From NCBI RefSeq assembly GCF_006658505.1, contig NZ_VFUZ01000006.1, positions 62,001-126,000 on the forward strand: DNA of 64,000 bases, given 5' to 3'. Below are positions 36,039-45,174 of this stretch, in pieces. A model generated the notes under the pieces. The model searched no databases and was not told the origin of the DNA. It saw nothing but the letters and a program-made list of their open reading frames with translations. The position numbers and the translations under genes were made by a program. The DNA is from Mesorhizobium sp. B2-4-15. Lineage in GTDB: Bacteria > Pseudomonadota > Alphaproteobacteria > Rhizobiales > Rhizobiaceae. The first letter of the stretch is position 1; every line of letters begins with the position of its first letter.

Positions 36039-37532
36039 ATGTCCGCGCATTTCGCCCGCTCGCATCGCCATGAAGCGCTCGATCGCCTCACCGACCGCCG
36101 CTTGCTGCGCGAGCTTGCCTATGTTGACGGCCATTGGACGGCGAGCGAGGCGGCCGAGAGTTTTGAAGTCACCGACCCGGCGACCGGCACCACCGTCGCC
36201 TTCGTCGCCGCGTTGGATGAGCGCCAGACGACAAAGGCGATCGATGCCGCTGCGCGTGCCTTCCCCGCCTGGCGAATACTGCTGCCGCAGGAGCGCGCAA
36301 AAATCCTGCGAAAATGGTTCGAGCTGATCATCGCAGCGAAGGACGATCTCGCCCTGCTGATGACACTGGAACAGGGCAAGCCACTCAAGGAGTCGCTCGG
36401 CGAGATCGACTATGCCGCCTCTTTCGTCGAGTGGTATGCCGAGGAAGCCAAGCGTCTCAACGCCGAGAGCGTCACTAGCCATCTGCCGAACGCAGAAATG
36501 ATGGTGCGGCGTGAGCCGCTCGGCGTCGTTGGTGTCGTCACGCCCTGGAATTTTCCGTCGGCCATGCTGACCCGCAAGGCGGCCGCCGCACTCGCCGCCG
36601 GCTGCACCATTGTCGCCCATCCCTCCTCGGAAACGCCACTATCGGCACTGGCGCTGGCCGAACTCGGCGAGCGTGCCGGGCTGCCCGCTGGGGTCTTCAA
36701 CGTCATCACCGGCAAGGCCGCGACGATTGTCGGGCGCATGTGCGAAGACCCGCGCGTCCGCGCCGTGAGCTTCACCGGCTCGACCGAGATCGGCCGGCTG
36801 ATCGCCGCGCAGAGCGCGCCGACGATGAAGCGGCTGGTGATGGAGCTTGGAGGGCATGCTCCGCTGATCGTGTTCGCCGACGCCGATCTGGATAGAGCCG
36901 TGAGCATCGCCATCGATGCCAAATTCGCCACATCGGGCCAGGACTGCCTCGCCGCCAATCGCATTTATGTCCAACGTCCGATTTATGACCGCTTCTGCGC
37001 CGCCTTTGCCAGGCGCATCGAGGCGCTGCGGACAGGCAATGGACTTGCCGCGGAAACCGAGATCGGGCCGCTGATGCACGAGCGCGCCGTCAAGAAGGTC
37101 GAGGAGCAGGTAGCCGACGCGCTGACCCATGGCGCGCGCTGCTTGACCGGCGGCGGACGGCATCAGACCGGCCCGCTGTTCTACCAGCCGACGCTGCTGG
37201 TCGATGTTGCCGACGATGCGCTGATCATGCGCGAGGAGACCTTTGGCCCGGTCGCCGCCGTCACGCCGTTCGACAGCGAGGACGAGGTGATCACCCGCGC
37301 CAATGCCACCGAATATGGCCTCGTCGCCTATGTCGTGACCGAGAATGGCGCCCGCCAGCAACGTTTGGGCCGCGCCCTCGACTACGGCATGGTCGCGATC
37401 AATCGCGTCAAGATCACCGGCGCACCGATCCCGTTCGGCGGCGTCAAGCAGTCCGGCATCGGCCGTGAGGGTTCACGCCACGGGCTCGAAGCCTTCACCG
37501 ATCTGAAATACCTGTGCCTGGATGTGGCATAA
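36039..37532 (+). CDS. NAD(P)-dependent succinate/aspartate-semialdehyde dehydrogenase (Ssd/DoeC type)
   Basis: The 497-aa aldehyde dehydrogenase has N171 (TPWNFP), E269 (MELGGHAP) and the nucleophile C303 (SGQDCLAANR), and resembles GabD. In ectoine clusters this enzyme oxidises the semialdehyde made from diaminobutyrate to aspartate. Unusually, the cofactor-binding VxKPxExTP motif reads VAHPSSETP, so the lysine (about residue 194) is histidine. Start with GGGAGG at 9-14 nt upstream. Confidence 0.85.
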   Translation: MSAHFARSHRHEALDRLTDRRLLRELAYVDGHWTASEAAESFEVTDPATGTTVAFVAALDERQTTKAIDAAARAFPAWRILLPQERAKILRKWFELIIAAKDDLALLMTLEQGKPLKESLGEIDYAASFVEWYAEEAKRLNAESVTSHLPNAEMMVRREPLGVVGVVTPWNFPSAMLTRKAAAALAAGCTIVAHPSSETPLSALALAELGERAGLPAGVFNVITGKAATIVGRMCEDPRVRAVSFTGSTEIGRLIAAQSAPTMKRLVMELGGHAPLIVFADADLDRAVSIAIDAKFATSGQDCLAANRIYVQRPIYDRFCAAFARRIEALRTGNGLAAETEIGPLMHERAVKKVEEQVADALTHGARCLTGGGRHQTGPLFYQPTLLVDVADDALIMREETFGPVAAVTPFDSEDEVITRANATEYGLVAYVVTENGARQQRLGRALDYGMVAINRVKITGAPIPFGGVKQSGIGREGSRHGLEAFTDLKYLCLDVA

Positions 37533-37563
37533 GTCAGTCCGGCCATCCCTCAAGGAGTCAAAA

Positions 37564-38943
37564 ATGCTCGATCAGTCCAACGAACTCAACGCCTGGGACC
37601 GCGATCACTTCTTTCATCCCTCGACCCATATGGGCACGCATGCACGCGGCGAGAGCCCCACCCGCATCATGGCCGGCGGTGAAGGCGTCACCGTCTGGGA
37701 CCACAATGGCAGGAAGAGCATCGATGCCTTCGCCGGCCTCTACTGCGTCAATGTCGGCTACGGCCGCCAGAAGATCGCCGACGCCATCGCCGCCCAGGCC
37801 AAGAACCTTGCCTATTACCATGCCTATGTCGGCCACGGCACCGAAGCATCGATCACGTTGGCCAAGATGATCATCGACCGCGCGCCGAAAGGCATGTCGA
37901 GGGTCTATTTCGGCCTCTCCGGCTCGGACGCCAATGAAACCAACATCAAGCTGATCTGGTACTACAACAACGTTCTCGGCCGCCCGGAGAAGAAGAAGAT
38001 CATTTCGCGCTGGCGCGGCTATCACGGCTCGGGCGTGATGACAGGATCGCTGACCGGGCTGGAGCTGTTCCACAACGCCTTCGACCTGCCGCGCGCGCCG
38101 ATCCTGCACACCGAGGCGCCATACTATTTCCGCCGCGCCGACCGCTCGATGAGCGAGGAGCAGTTCTCGCAGCATTGCGCCGACAAGCTCGAGGAAATGA
38201 TCCTGGCCGAAGGCCCCGAAACAGTCGCAGCCTTCATCGGCGAGCCGATCCTCGGCACTGGCGGCATCGTGCCGCCGCCCGCAGGCTACTGGGAAAAAAT
38301 CCAGACGGTGCTGAAGAAGTATGATGTGCTGCTGGTCGCCGACGAGGTGGTGACGGGCTTTGGCCGGCTCGGCACGATGTTCGGTTCCGACCATTACGGC
38401 ATCAGGCCGGATTTGATCACCATCGCCAAGGGCCTGACGTCGGCCTATGCGCCACTGTCGGGTGTCATCGTCGCCGACAAGATGTGGCAGGTCTTGGTGC
38501 AGGGCTCCGACAAGCTCGGCTCGCTCGGCCATGGCTGGACCTATTCGGCGCATCCGATCTGCGTTGCAGCAGGTGTGGCCAATCTCGAACTGATCGACGA
38601 GATGGATCTGGTGCGGAATGCCGGCGAGACCGGTGCCTATTTCCGTACCGAGCTCGCCAAGGCCGTCGGCGGCCACAAACATGTCGGCGAGGTGCGTGGC
38701 GACGGCATGCTGGCGGCGGTCGAATTCGTCAGGGATCGCGACGACCGGGTCTTCTTCGATCCTTCGCTCAAAGTCGGACCGCAGGTCGCCACCGCCCTAG
38801 CCGCAAGCGGCGTCATCGGGCGCGCCATGCCGCAAGGCGACATCCTCGGCTTCGCGCCGCCGCTCTGCCTGACGCGCGACGAGGCCGATATCGTCGTGGC
38901 CAAGACCGCGGATGCCGTGAACAGCGTGTTTGCCAATCTCTGA
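37564..38943 (+). CDS. Class-III aminotransferase, probable diaminobutyrate aminotransferase (Atf/DoeD type)
   Basis: The 459-aa protein has the omega-aminotransferase features: SRVYFGLSGSDANETNIKLI, the cofactor aspartate in LLVADEVVTGFGRLG and the PLP lysine in ITIAKGLTSAYAPLSG. It transaminates the amino compound released by DoeB, giving a semialdehyde for the dehydrogenase encoded just upstream. Start at 37564 (MLDQSNELNAWDRDHFF) after AAGGAGTCAAAA. Confidence 0.86.
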   Translation: MLDQSNELNAWDRDHFFHPSTHMGTHARGESPTRIMAGGEGVTVWDHNGRKSIDAFAGLYCVNVGYGRQKIADAIAAQAKNLAYYHAYVGHGTEASITLAKMIIDRAPKGMSRVYFGLSGSDANETNIKLIWYYNNVLGRPEKKKIISRWRGYHGSGVMTGSLTGLELFHNAFDLPRAPILHTEAPYYFRRADRSMSEEQFSQHCADKLEEMILAEGPETVAAFIGEPILGTGGIVPPPAGYWEKIQTVLKKYDVLLVADEVVTGFGRLGTMFGSDHYGIRPDLITIAKGLTSAYAPLSGVIVADKMWQVLVQGSDKLGSLGHGWTYSAHPICVAAGVANLELIDEMDLVRNAGETGAYFRTELAKAVGGHKHVGEVRGDGMLAAVEFVRDRDDRVFFDPSLKVGPQVATALAASGVIGRAMPQGDILGFAPPLCLTRDEADIVVAKTADAVNSVFANL

Positions 38944-38952
38944 GATCGACCC

Positions 38953-40056
38953 ATGAATGCCATGACCAACACCCTCCCCACCACCATGGCCGCCGTGCTG
39001 CTCACCGGGCACGGCGGAACGGAAAAACTCGTCTACCGCACGGATGTGAGAGTGCCCGCCCCTGCTTCGGGGGAAGTGCTAGTAAGGGTCAGCGCTTGCG
39101 GAATGAACAACACCGATGTGTGGGTGCGCCAGGGCGCCTATGGCACGGAGGAAGACGCTGCAGCGGTGTCGACCTGGCGGCGGCAGGGCAACACGCTGAC
39201 CTTCCCGCGCATCCAGGGTACCGACACTGTCGGCATCATCGCTGCCGTCGGTGAAGGCGTCTCGCCTGATCGCATCGGCGAACGGGTGATGGTCGATTTC
39301 TCCATATACAACCGCGACGACGATTCACTTGCCGATATCGACTATATGGGCCACGGCCGCGACGGCGGTTACGCCGAATACCAGGCTGTGCCGGCGGAGA
39401 ATGCGCATGTCGTCGACACGGACATGAGCGATATCGAGCTCGCCACCTTCTGCTGCGCCTACCTCACGGGCGAGCAGATGCTGGAGCGCGCGGCGCTCAA
39501 GGCCGGCGAACGGGTTCTTGTCACCGGCGCCTCGGGCGGCGTCGGCTCCGGGATCGTGCAACTGGCGCGGGCGCGCGGCGCCATTCCCTATGCCGTTGTC
39601 GGCAAAGGCAAGGAGCAGGCGGTGCTCGACATCGGCGCCGAGGCGGTCATCACACGCGGCGTCGCCGACCTGCCGCAGGCCGTGTCCGGTGCGACCGGCG
39701 GACAACCGATCGACGTGGTGGCCGATCTGGTTGGTGGCTCGATCTTCAATGACCTGCTGCGCATCCTGCGACCGGAGGGCCGTTACACCACCGCCGGGGC
39801 GATCGCCGGCCCGGTCGTGCAGCTCGATCTCAGGACCATGTATCTCAAACAATTGCAGTTGCATGGCTCGAGCCAGGGCACGCGCGCGGATTTCCGCCGG
39901 ATCGTAAGCTACATCGAGGAGGGCAAGATCCGGCCGCTGGTGGGCGGCGTCTACAAGCTCTCCGATTTCCACCACGCGCAGGCCGATTTCGTCGCCAAGG
40001 ATTTCGTCGGTAAGCTGGTAGTGGTGCCCGATGCCGTCGCGGAGCGTCCCGCCTAG
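38953..40056 (+). CDS. MDR-superfamily zinc-type or quinone-reductase-type alcohol dehydrogenase
   Basis: The 367-aa protein has the GroES-like fold (VRVSACGMNNTDVWVRQGAY) and the NAD(P) motif VLVTGASGGVGSGIVQLARA. The catalytic zinc-ligand pattern is incomplete (C at GMNNTD, no cluster of four structural cysteines), as in quinone-reductase-like members. It begins 9 nt after the aminotransferase stop, so it belongs to the same unit. No standard ectoine step needs it; a role in aldehyde reduction is possible. Confidence 0.82.
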   Translation: MNAMTNTLPTTMAAVLLTGHGGTEKLVYRTDVRVPAPASGEVLVRVSACGMNNTDVWVRQGAYGTEEDAAAVSTWRRQGNTLTFPRIQGTDTVGIIAAVGEGVSPDRIGERVMVDFSIYNRDDDSLADIDYMGHGRDGGYAEYQAVPAENAHVVDTDMSDIELATFCCAYLTGEQMLERAALKAGERVLVTGASGGVGSGIVQLARARGAIPYAVVGKGKEQAVLDIGAEAVITRGVADLPQAVSGATGGQPIDVVADLVGGSIFNDLLRILRPEGRYTTAGAIAGPVVQLDLRTMYLKQLQLHGSSQGTRADFRRIVSYIEEGKIRPLVGGVYKLSDFHHAQADFVAKDFVGKLVVVPDAVAERPA

Positions 40057-40204
40057 CCCAGAACCATAACCTTTCGCCCGAAACGCACTTCACCTGCCGC
40101 TGTCACAATCGGAATGGCTTGCAGTCCGGCCGGCAAGCCGCCACAAACAGCGACGCCCGCCGCACCATCGGCCCGGGCATCCGATCACGGGATACAGGCG
40201 AAAC

Positions 40205-41704
40205 ATGACAGCCCGAATGGTTCTGCTCGACGCCAAGTCGCTCGGTGTGGCTGACGTCGCCGAGATCGCACGGCGCAACGCCCGGCTTATGCTCGGCGAG
40301 GCAGCGATGCGCCGTATCCGGGCGAGCCGCGCGCTGATCGAGCACCTGACGCAGCTCGGCAAACCGATGTATGGCGTCACCACCGGCCTCGGCGCCTGTG
40401 TCGACACGCCGCTCGCCGAGGCCGATCTGATCGCCTTTCAGCATAGCGTGCCGCTCAGCCACAGCATGGGCATCGGCCCCGCCCTTCCGACCGAGGCGGT
40501 GCGGGCGCTGATGACCGCACGCATCTCGGGCATGGCCGCCGGCGGCACCGGCACCTCCGAACGCGTGGTCATGGGCCTTGTCGCGGCGCTCAACGCCGGC
40601 GTCCATCCGGTGATCCCCACTTGGGGATCGATTGGCGCGGCCGACCTTGCCCATCTCGGCCATATGGCGCGAGCGCTGCGCGGCGAAGGCGAGGCGGAAT
40701 TCCAGGGCCGGATCATGCCATCGGCCGAGGCGCTAACCCTTGCCGGGCTGGAGCCGCTCGACCTGCGCGAGAAGGACGGCCACGCCCTCATCGTCGCCAA
40801 CAGCCTGTCGACCGGAACGGCGTGCCTGTGCCTCGAAGACGTCGCCCATCTTATCGACTGGGGGTTGGCTGCCGTGGCACTCAACCACGAGGCGTTCCGT
40901 TCTTCCCTCACCGCGATCGACGAGGATGCGCTGGCGGCGCGGCCGGCCTTCGGCCAGCGCGAGATCGGCGCGCGGCTGCGCACCGAACTGGCGGGCAGCG
41001 GCTTGTGGAAGGACAAGGCGGCGCGGCGTCTCCAGGACCCGCTCAGCTATCGTTGCGTGCCCCAGGTCTGGGGTGGCCTGCTCAATGCGTTCGAACAGGC
41101 AAAGCTGGCCACCGAGATCGAACTGGCCCATTCAGGCGACAATCCTGTGATCCTGCCGCAAGACGAGCGGGTGGTTTCGAACGGCAATTTCGACCTCACC
41201 GCGATGACACTCGCCTGGGAACAACTCGGTCAGGCGCTGGCGCATTGCGCGGTCGGCACCGCCAACCGCTGCATGAAGCTGATGTCGCCGACAACAGCTG
41301 AACTGCCACGCTTCCTGTCGGCCAGGGGCGGCAGCCGCCAGGGCTATGCCGAACTGCAGAAGCCACTGGCCGCGCTGGAAGCCGAGATCAGGCATCTCGC
41401 CAACCCGATGTCGCTCAGCCCGCTTGCCGTTTCGGATGGGATCGAGGACCAGTCGTCGATGGCGCCCCGAGTGGTGGCCAAGACCGGCGAGATCATTGAG
41501 CGCCTGCGTTATCTCGTTGCGATGGAGCTGATCTTCGCGGCCACCGGCGTGGAGTTGCGCGGCGTGGTCGACAGCATGGGCGAAGGGCCGCAGCGCACCT
41601 TCGCCGCCGTACGTGCGCTCGTCAGCCCGCTCGGCGACGACCGCGAGATGAGCACCGACATGACACGGATTGCGCGCATGGTGGCCGGTCCTCGCCTGGG
41701 CTAA
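40205..41704 (+). CDS. Aromatic amino acid lyase-like protein lacking the MIO triad
   Basis: The 499-aa protein is homologous over its length to HAL/PAL/TAL lyases: YGVTTGLG (Y56), NSL (N199), QDPLSYRC (R283), GDNP, NGNFD and the C-terminal GIEDQSSMAPR. The motif that makes the MIO group, GSxGASGDLAPLxH, reads GSIGAADLAHLGH here (residues 141-153), one residue short, with Ala-Ala-Asp at 40637-40645 in place of Ala-Ser-Gly. The active-site Tyr (family QDxYSxR) is Leu280. MIO-based lyase chemistry is therefore not expected. It follows the ectoine plus-strand genes by 148 bp. Confidence 0.85.
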   Translation: MTARMVLLDAKSLGVADVAEIARRNARLMLGEAAMRRIRASRALIEHLTQLGKPMYGVTTGLGACVDTPLAEADLIAFQHSVPLSHSMGIGPALPTEAVRALMTARISGMAAGGTGTSERVVMGLVAALNAGVHPVIPTWGSIGAADLAHLGHMARALRGEGEAEFQGRIMPSAEALTLAGLEPLDLREKDGHALIVANSLSTGTACLCLEDVAHLIDWGLAAVALNHEAFRSSLTAIDEDALAARPAFGQREIGARLRTELAGSGLWKDKAARRLQDPLSYRCVPQVWGGLLNAFEQAKLATEIELAHSGDNPVILPQDERVVSNGNFDLTAMTLAWEQLGQALAHCAVGTANRCMKLMSPTTAELPRFLSARGGSRQGYAELQKPLAALEAEIRHLANPMSLSPLAVSDGIEDQSSMAPRVVAKTGEIIERLRYLVAMELIFAATGVELRGVVDSMGEGPQRTFAAVRALVSPLGDDREMSTDMTRIARMVAGPRLG

Positions 41705-41756
41705 CGCTCCATCCGTCTGACACCGGTTCAGTCTTCACGCCGGTAGGTCGGGACTA

Positions 41757-43196
41757 CTACTGGTAGGGACCCCTGAGATTCAGTTTCTCGGCCAACAGGC
41801 AGAAACGGTCGATCAGCCGGACGAGTTCTTCGCCTTGTTCGGCGACAATCCCGCCACGCTCGGCGGTTGGCGCTTCCGACAGCGCCTTCCACAACCGGCC
41901 TTTCCGGTCACAGAGATACGCCAGCTCGGCGCAGTCGCTGGAGGTCAATTTCAAGAGGTGGGACTCCGTCACCGGTCCGATGCCGGGAGGCGTCGTCACT
42001 CCGAGGGAAACATAGCCTGGCGGCACGGAGCCCTTGGCATTCGTCACCGCTTTGCGGCAGATGACATCGAACAGCTGGTCGACGGCCTGTTTGGCGCCGG
42101 CGACGCGCGAAGGATGGTCAGTGTCGGCCGCGGCATGGGGCAGAAGTTCGAGCTTGTCGCCATGTTTCTCGACGAGGTCGAGATAAGGCAGCATCGGACC
42201 GGACAGGCTGCCGGTCGAGGCATCGCTGAAGAGATCGGCATCGATGGCGGCATGACGTAGCCGGCCCGAGGACAGGGCGTCGTCAAGCGCCTCGATATCG
42301 ACAAGCTCGCCGCGATCGTAGTTGACCAGCACGGCACCGCTCTTCATGCGGGACAGGATGTCCGCGCCGACGAGCCCGGCATTGGCGTAGCGGCCGGTCT
42401 GCGCGTCCTGCTTGCCCAAGCCGACATGGACGCTGAGCACATCGGCCTCCGCGGCCGCTTCGGCCGGACTCGCCGCATAGACAAGTCCCTCTGCTTCTAT
42501 CCAGTCCCGGTTCCGAGGGCGTGCATGGATCACCACGCGCATGCCGAAGGCACGGGCGAGCTTCGCCACCTCGCGGCCGATATTGCCATAGCCGATGATC
42601 GCGATCGTCTTGCCTTCGAGCTTTTCGGTGGGGAAATCGCGCAGCTCCCTGCCGGTGTCGAAGGCGCCGCGCGCCACCCGCTCGTGCAGCATGTCGACCG
42701 GGAGATCCGGCAGGACTTTCAGGATCGCCTTCATCGCCATCTGCGCCGTGGCGCGGCTGTTGATGCCGGGCGTGTTCATCAGCACCGCCGTGCCGCCCTC
42801 GCCACTGCCGCCACCCCAGGAGCGTGAGCCCATATTGCCGGTGCCGGCACCAATGCGCACGCCGGCCAGCGGGAAGACGGTCTCGGCTGGCAGGAAGGTC
42901 GCCGCCGCGATGACAGCATCATAGCGCCCGTCGCCCGCGGCTTCGACCAGCTCTTCCCGGATGCTGAGGTCCGGCTGGTAGAAGAAATGCACGCGGCCAC
43001 GCTCAAGCTCCGCTTTGTCGCCGAGCGACGATGAGTGAAAGCGGCCGCCCTTGGCTTCGATATGGGCGCGGACTTCGCTCGGGTCGGGCTTGCCGTCTGG
43101 CCCGAAGCGCAGGCCGACCAGATCGCAGATCAGCACGGCGTAGATGCTTTGCGGGTCGATTGGCTCCACGGCCTGCATGCTGGTCTCTGCGGTCAC
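41757..43196 (-). CDS. Long D-2-hydroxyacid-dehydrogenase-like NAD-binding protein
   Basis: The 479-aa protein has the NAD motif IAIIGYGNIGREVAKLARAF and the Arg of VNYDRGELVDIEAL, with His in LLPHAAADTDHP; the usual Glu of LDVFExEP is not in place (AAIDADLFSD). It is about 150 residues longer than common family members, with an extra C-terminal region of about 110 residues containing TTPPGIGPVTESHLLKL and DRKGRLWKALSEAP. GTG start at 43196 is chosen because GGGGGAAACGAC precedes it. The substrate is unknown. Confidence 0.75.
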   Translation of the reverse strand: MTAETSMQAVEPIDPQSIYAVLICDLVGLRFGPDGKPDPSEVRAHIEAKGGRFHSSSLGDKAELERGRVHFFYQPDLSIREELVEAAGDGRYDAVIAAATFLPAETVFPLAGVRIGAGTGNMGSRSWGGGSGEGGTAVLMNTPGINSRATAQMAMKAILKVLPDLPVDMLHERVARGAFDTGRELRDFPTEKLEGKTIAIIGYGNIGREVAKLARAFGMRVVIHARPRNRDWIEAEGLVYAASPAEAAAEADVLSVHVGLGKQDAQTGRYANAGLVGADILSRMKSGAVLVNYDRGELVDIEALDDALSSGRLRHAAIDADLFSDASTGSLSGPMLPYLDLVEKHGDKLELLPHAAADTDHPSRVAGAKQAVDQLFDVICRKAVTNAKGSVPPGYVSLGVTTPPGIGPVTESHLLKLTSSDCAELAYLCDRKGRLWKALSEAPTAERGGIVAEQGEELVRLIDRFCLLAEKLNLRGPYQ

Positions 43197-43387
43197 GTCG
43201 TTTCCCCCATACAAGAACGGCAAGGCCTGCTGCGACAGCAGGAGTGTCCTGAATAATCAGAACCTATCAGCCCTGAAAGATGTCAGATCGATCGCAGGCG
43301 GCAAACCGGCGGCAAGTTGCGACACGACAGTGCCGAACGCGCCAACGAGAGCGGGCCAGCAGGGGTCGAGCGAACGGATTGTCTCCC

Positions 43388-44848
43388 CTACTCTTGCCGG
43401 GATGATTTGCGAGATCGCCCGATGTGACCGCTGACCTGCACGCCGTCCTCGGCGCGCAGGTACAGAAAGCCGGGAATGGAGATGAGCGGGATGATCGCCG
43501 TCAGCATGAACACCTGGTGGAACCGCTCCGGCGTCAGGACGTGGCCTTCCCCTACAATCAAGCCCAGCAGCATGGCGGCGACCGAGACGCCGAGCGAAAC
43601 GCTAAGCTGCTGCAAAACGCCGCCAAGACTGGTGGCGCGGCTGAGCTTGTCCGCCGGCAGATCAGCGTAGGACAGGGTGTTGGAGGTCATGAACTGCGCC
43701 GACCGGACGACGCCGAACAGGAAGACATAGAAACCGATCATCCAATGGGGCGTATCGGCGCTCATCAGGGCGAAGCCCGCCACGGTGGCGGAGCCAACGA
43801 TCGCACTGCCAATCAGCACGACTTTGAAGCCGACGCGCCGCAGCAGCGGCGACAGCAGTGGCCGCATGAGCAGCGCGCCGAAGCTGCCGACGAATGTCAG
43901 CGAGCCTGAGGTGACCGGGCTCATGCCGAACCCGACCTGAAGCATCAGCGGCAGGAGGAACGGGGCGCCGTTGAGACCGACGCGGCACAGGCCCCCCGCC
44001 AGCGTGCCGACCCAGAACGAGCGAAATCGAAACAGCGTCAGGTCGACGGCCGGCGCCACGACACGGTGCGCATAGCGCCCGAAGGCAAGCAGCAGCAGGA
44101 CGGCCGCGGCCAACACCAGCACGGTCGCGAAGGCGGGAACGATCGGCCGGCCGATATTCTCCAGCCCGAACTGCAGCAACGCCACGCCGCATCCCACCAT
44201 CAGGAATCCGGCGAAGTCGAAGCGCTCCACCGCCTCCTCGTGGAAATCGTCGACGAAACGCAGCGCCGCCAGAATGCCAAGACAGCCAAACGGCACGTTG
44301 ACATAGAATATCCAGCGCCACGACGCGTAGGTGGTCAGCAGGCCGCCGAGCAGCGGCCCGATGATCGGCCCCATGATGGCCGGCAGGGTCGTGTAGGTCA
44401 TGGCGGCGATCAGGCCGCTGCGTGGAAAGCTGCGCAGCAGGATCAGCCGCCCGACCGGCGTCATCATGGCGCCGCCAAGTCCTTGCAGCGCGCGCATGGC
44501 CAGCAGCAAGCCGAAACTGTTCGCTATGCCGCACAGCGCGGAGCCGAGGGTGAAGGTGAAAAGCGCCAGGGCGAACACCCTGCGCGCGCCGTACCTGTCG
44601 GCAAACCAGCCGCTGACGGGAATGAACACGGCGAGCGTCAGGATGTAGGTGGTGATCGCCAGATTCAGCCTGACCGGCGTCGTTTCCAGACTTTGCGCCA
44701 TGGCCGGGATCGCGGTGGTGATGATGGTGGAATCGAGCTGCTCCATCAGAAAGGCGATGGCGACGATGATCGGGATGATCAACCTCAGCCTCGGGTCGCG
44801 CTCGGTGGCAAATAGAGGCTGTTCCAATGCTCTGGCCAATTCCGTCAA
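43388..44848 (-). CDS. MFS transporter of the DHA2 (14-TMS) drug-efflux family
   Basis: The 486-aa protein has about 14 hydrophobic segments and the DHA2 motifs: LDSTIITTAIPAMAQSL in helix 1, GWFADRYGARRVFALALFTF (motif A) and RALQGLGGAMMTPVGRLILL (motif C region). The ribosome site is weak and the best start is a TTG at 44848 (MTELARALEQPLF). It may export a toxic compound. The 2-hydroxyacid-dehydrogenase-like gene follows on the same strand after 190 bp. Confidence 0.85.
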   Translation of the reverse strand: MTELARALEQPLFATERDPRLRLIIPIIVAIAFLMEQLDSTIITTAIPAMAQSLETTPVRLNLAITTYILTLAVFIPVSGWFADRYGARRVFALALFTFTLGSALCGIANSFGLLLAMRALQGLGGAMMTPVGRLILLRSFPRSGLIAAMTYTTLPAIMGPIIGPLLGGLLTTYASWRWIFYVNVPFGCLGILAALRFVDDFHEEAVERFDFAGFLMVGCGVALLQFGLENIGRPIVPAFATVLVLAAAVLLLLAFGRYAHRVVAPAVDLTLFRFRSFWVGTLAGGLCRVGLNGAPFLLPLMLQVGFGMSPVTSGSLTFVGSFGALLMRPLLSPLLRRVGFKVVLIGSAIVGSATVAGFALMSADTPHWMIGFYVFLFGVVRSAQFMTSNTLSYADLPADKLSRATSLGGVLQQLSVSLGVSVAAMLLGLIVGEGHVLTPERFHQVFMLTAIIPLISIPGFLYLRAEDGVQVSGHIGRSRKSSRQE

Positions 44849-45174
44849 GCAGGCGGTTCATATGCCTTGGCGAAAGGCCGGCATATTTGCGTTGAAAACA
44901 TTGATCATCCGCGACCAACCAGCCGGGGCGCGATCACTTGGCGCGTTTTATGGTCTGACAAATGCAGCAGCGACAATGAATTCTTGCCGGACAGTGGTCA
45001 AAAAATCTTGAGCGCGGACAGAGGGCGAGGAAAGCAGTGATCGCGTCAAGAAGGATCGTCCAAAGACATTAGGCATTCAGCGTCAGGCATTCAGCGTCCC
45101 GATTTCGTGAAGGAACGTCTGGGGCGAGAGGCCGTTTTTCAGGTGCATGTCTCGTAGGAACAGGAGGCATCTTC
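44849..45174. other. Intergenic region with a 14-bp tandem repeat
   Basis: The 326-bp divergent region between the MFS gene and the small secreted protein has no convincing reading frame. It holds a perfect tandem pair of AGGCATTCAGCGTC (45071-45084 and 45085-45098). It must contain promoters for both flanking genes, but none was assigned with confidence. Confidence 0.4.
45071..45098. repeat. 14-bp perfect tandem repeat
   Basis: AGGCATTCAGCGTC occurs twice head to tail with no spacer, 77 bp upstream of the small secreted protein gene. Confidence 0.85.
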
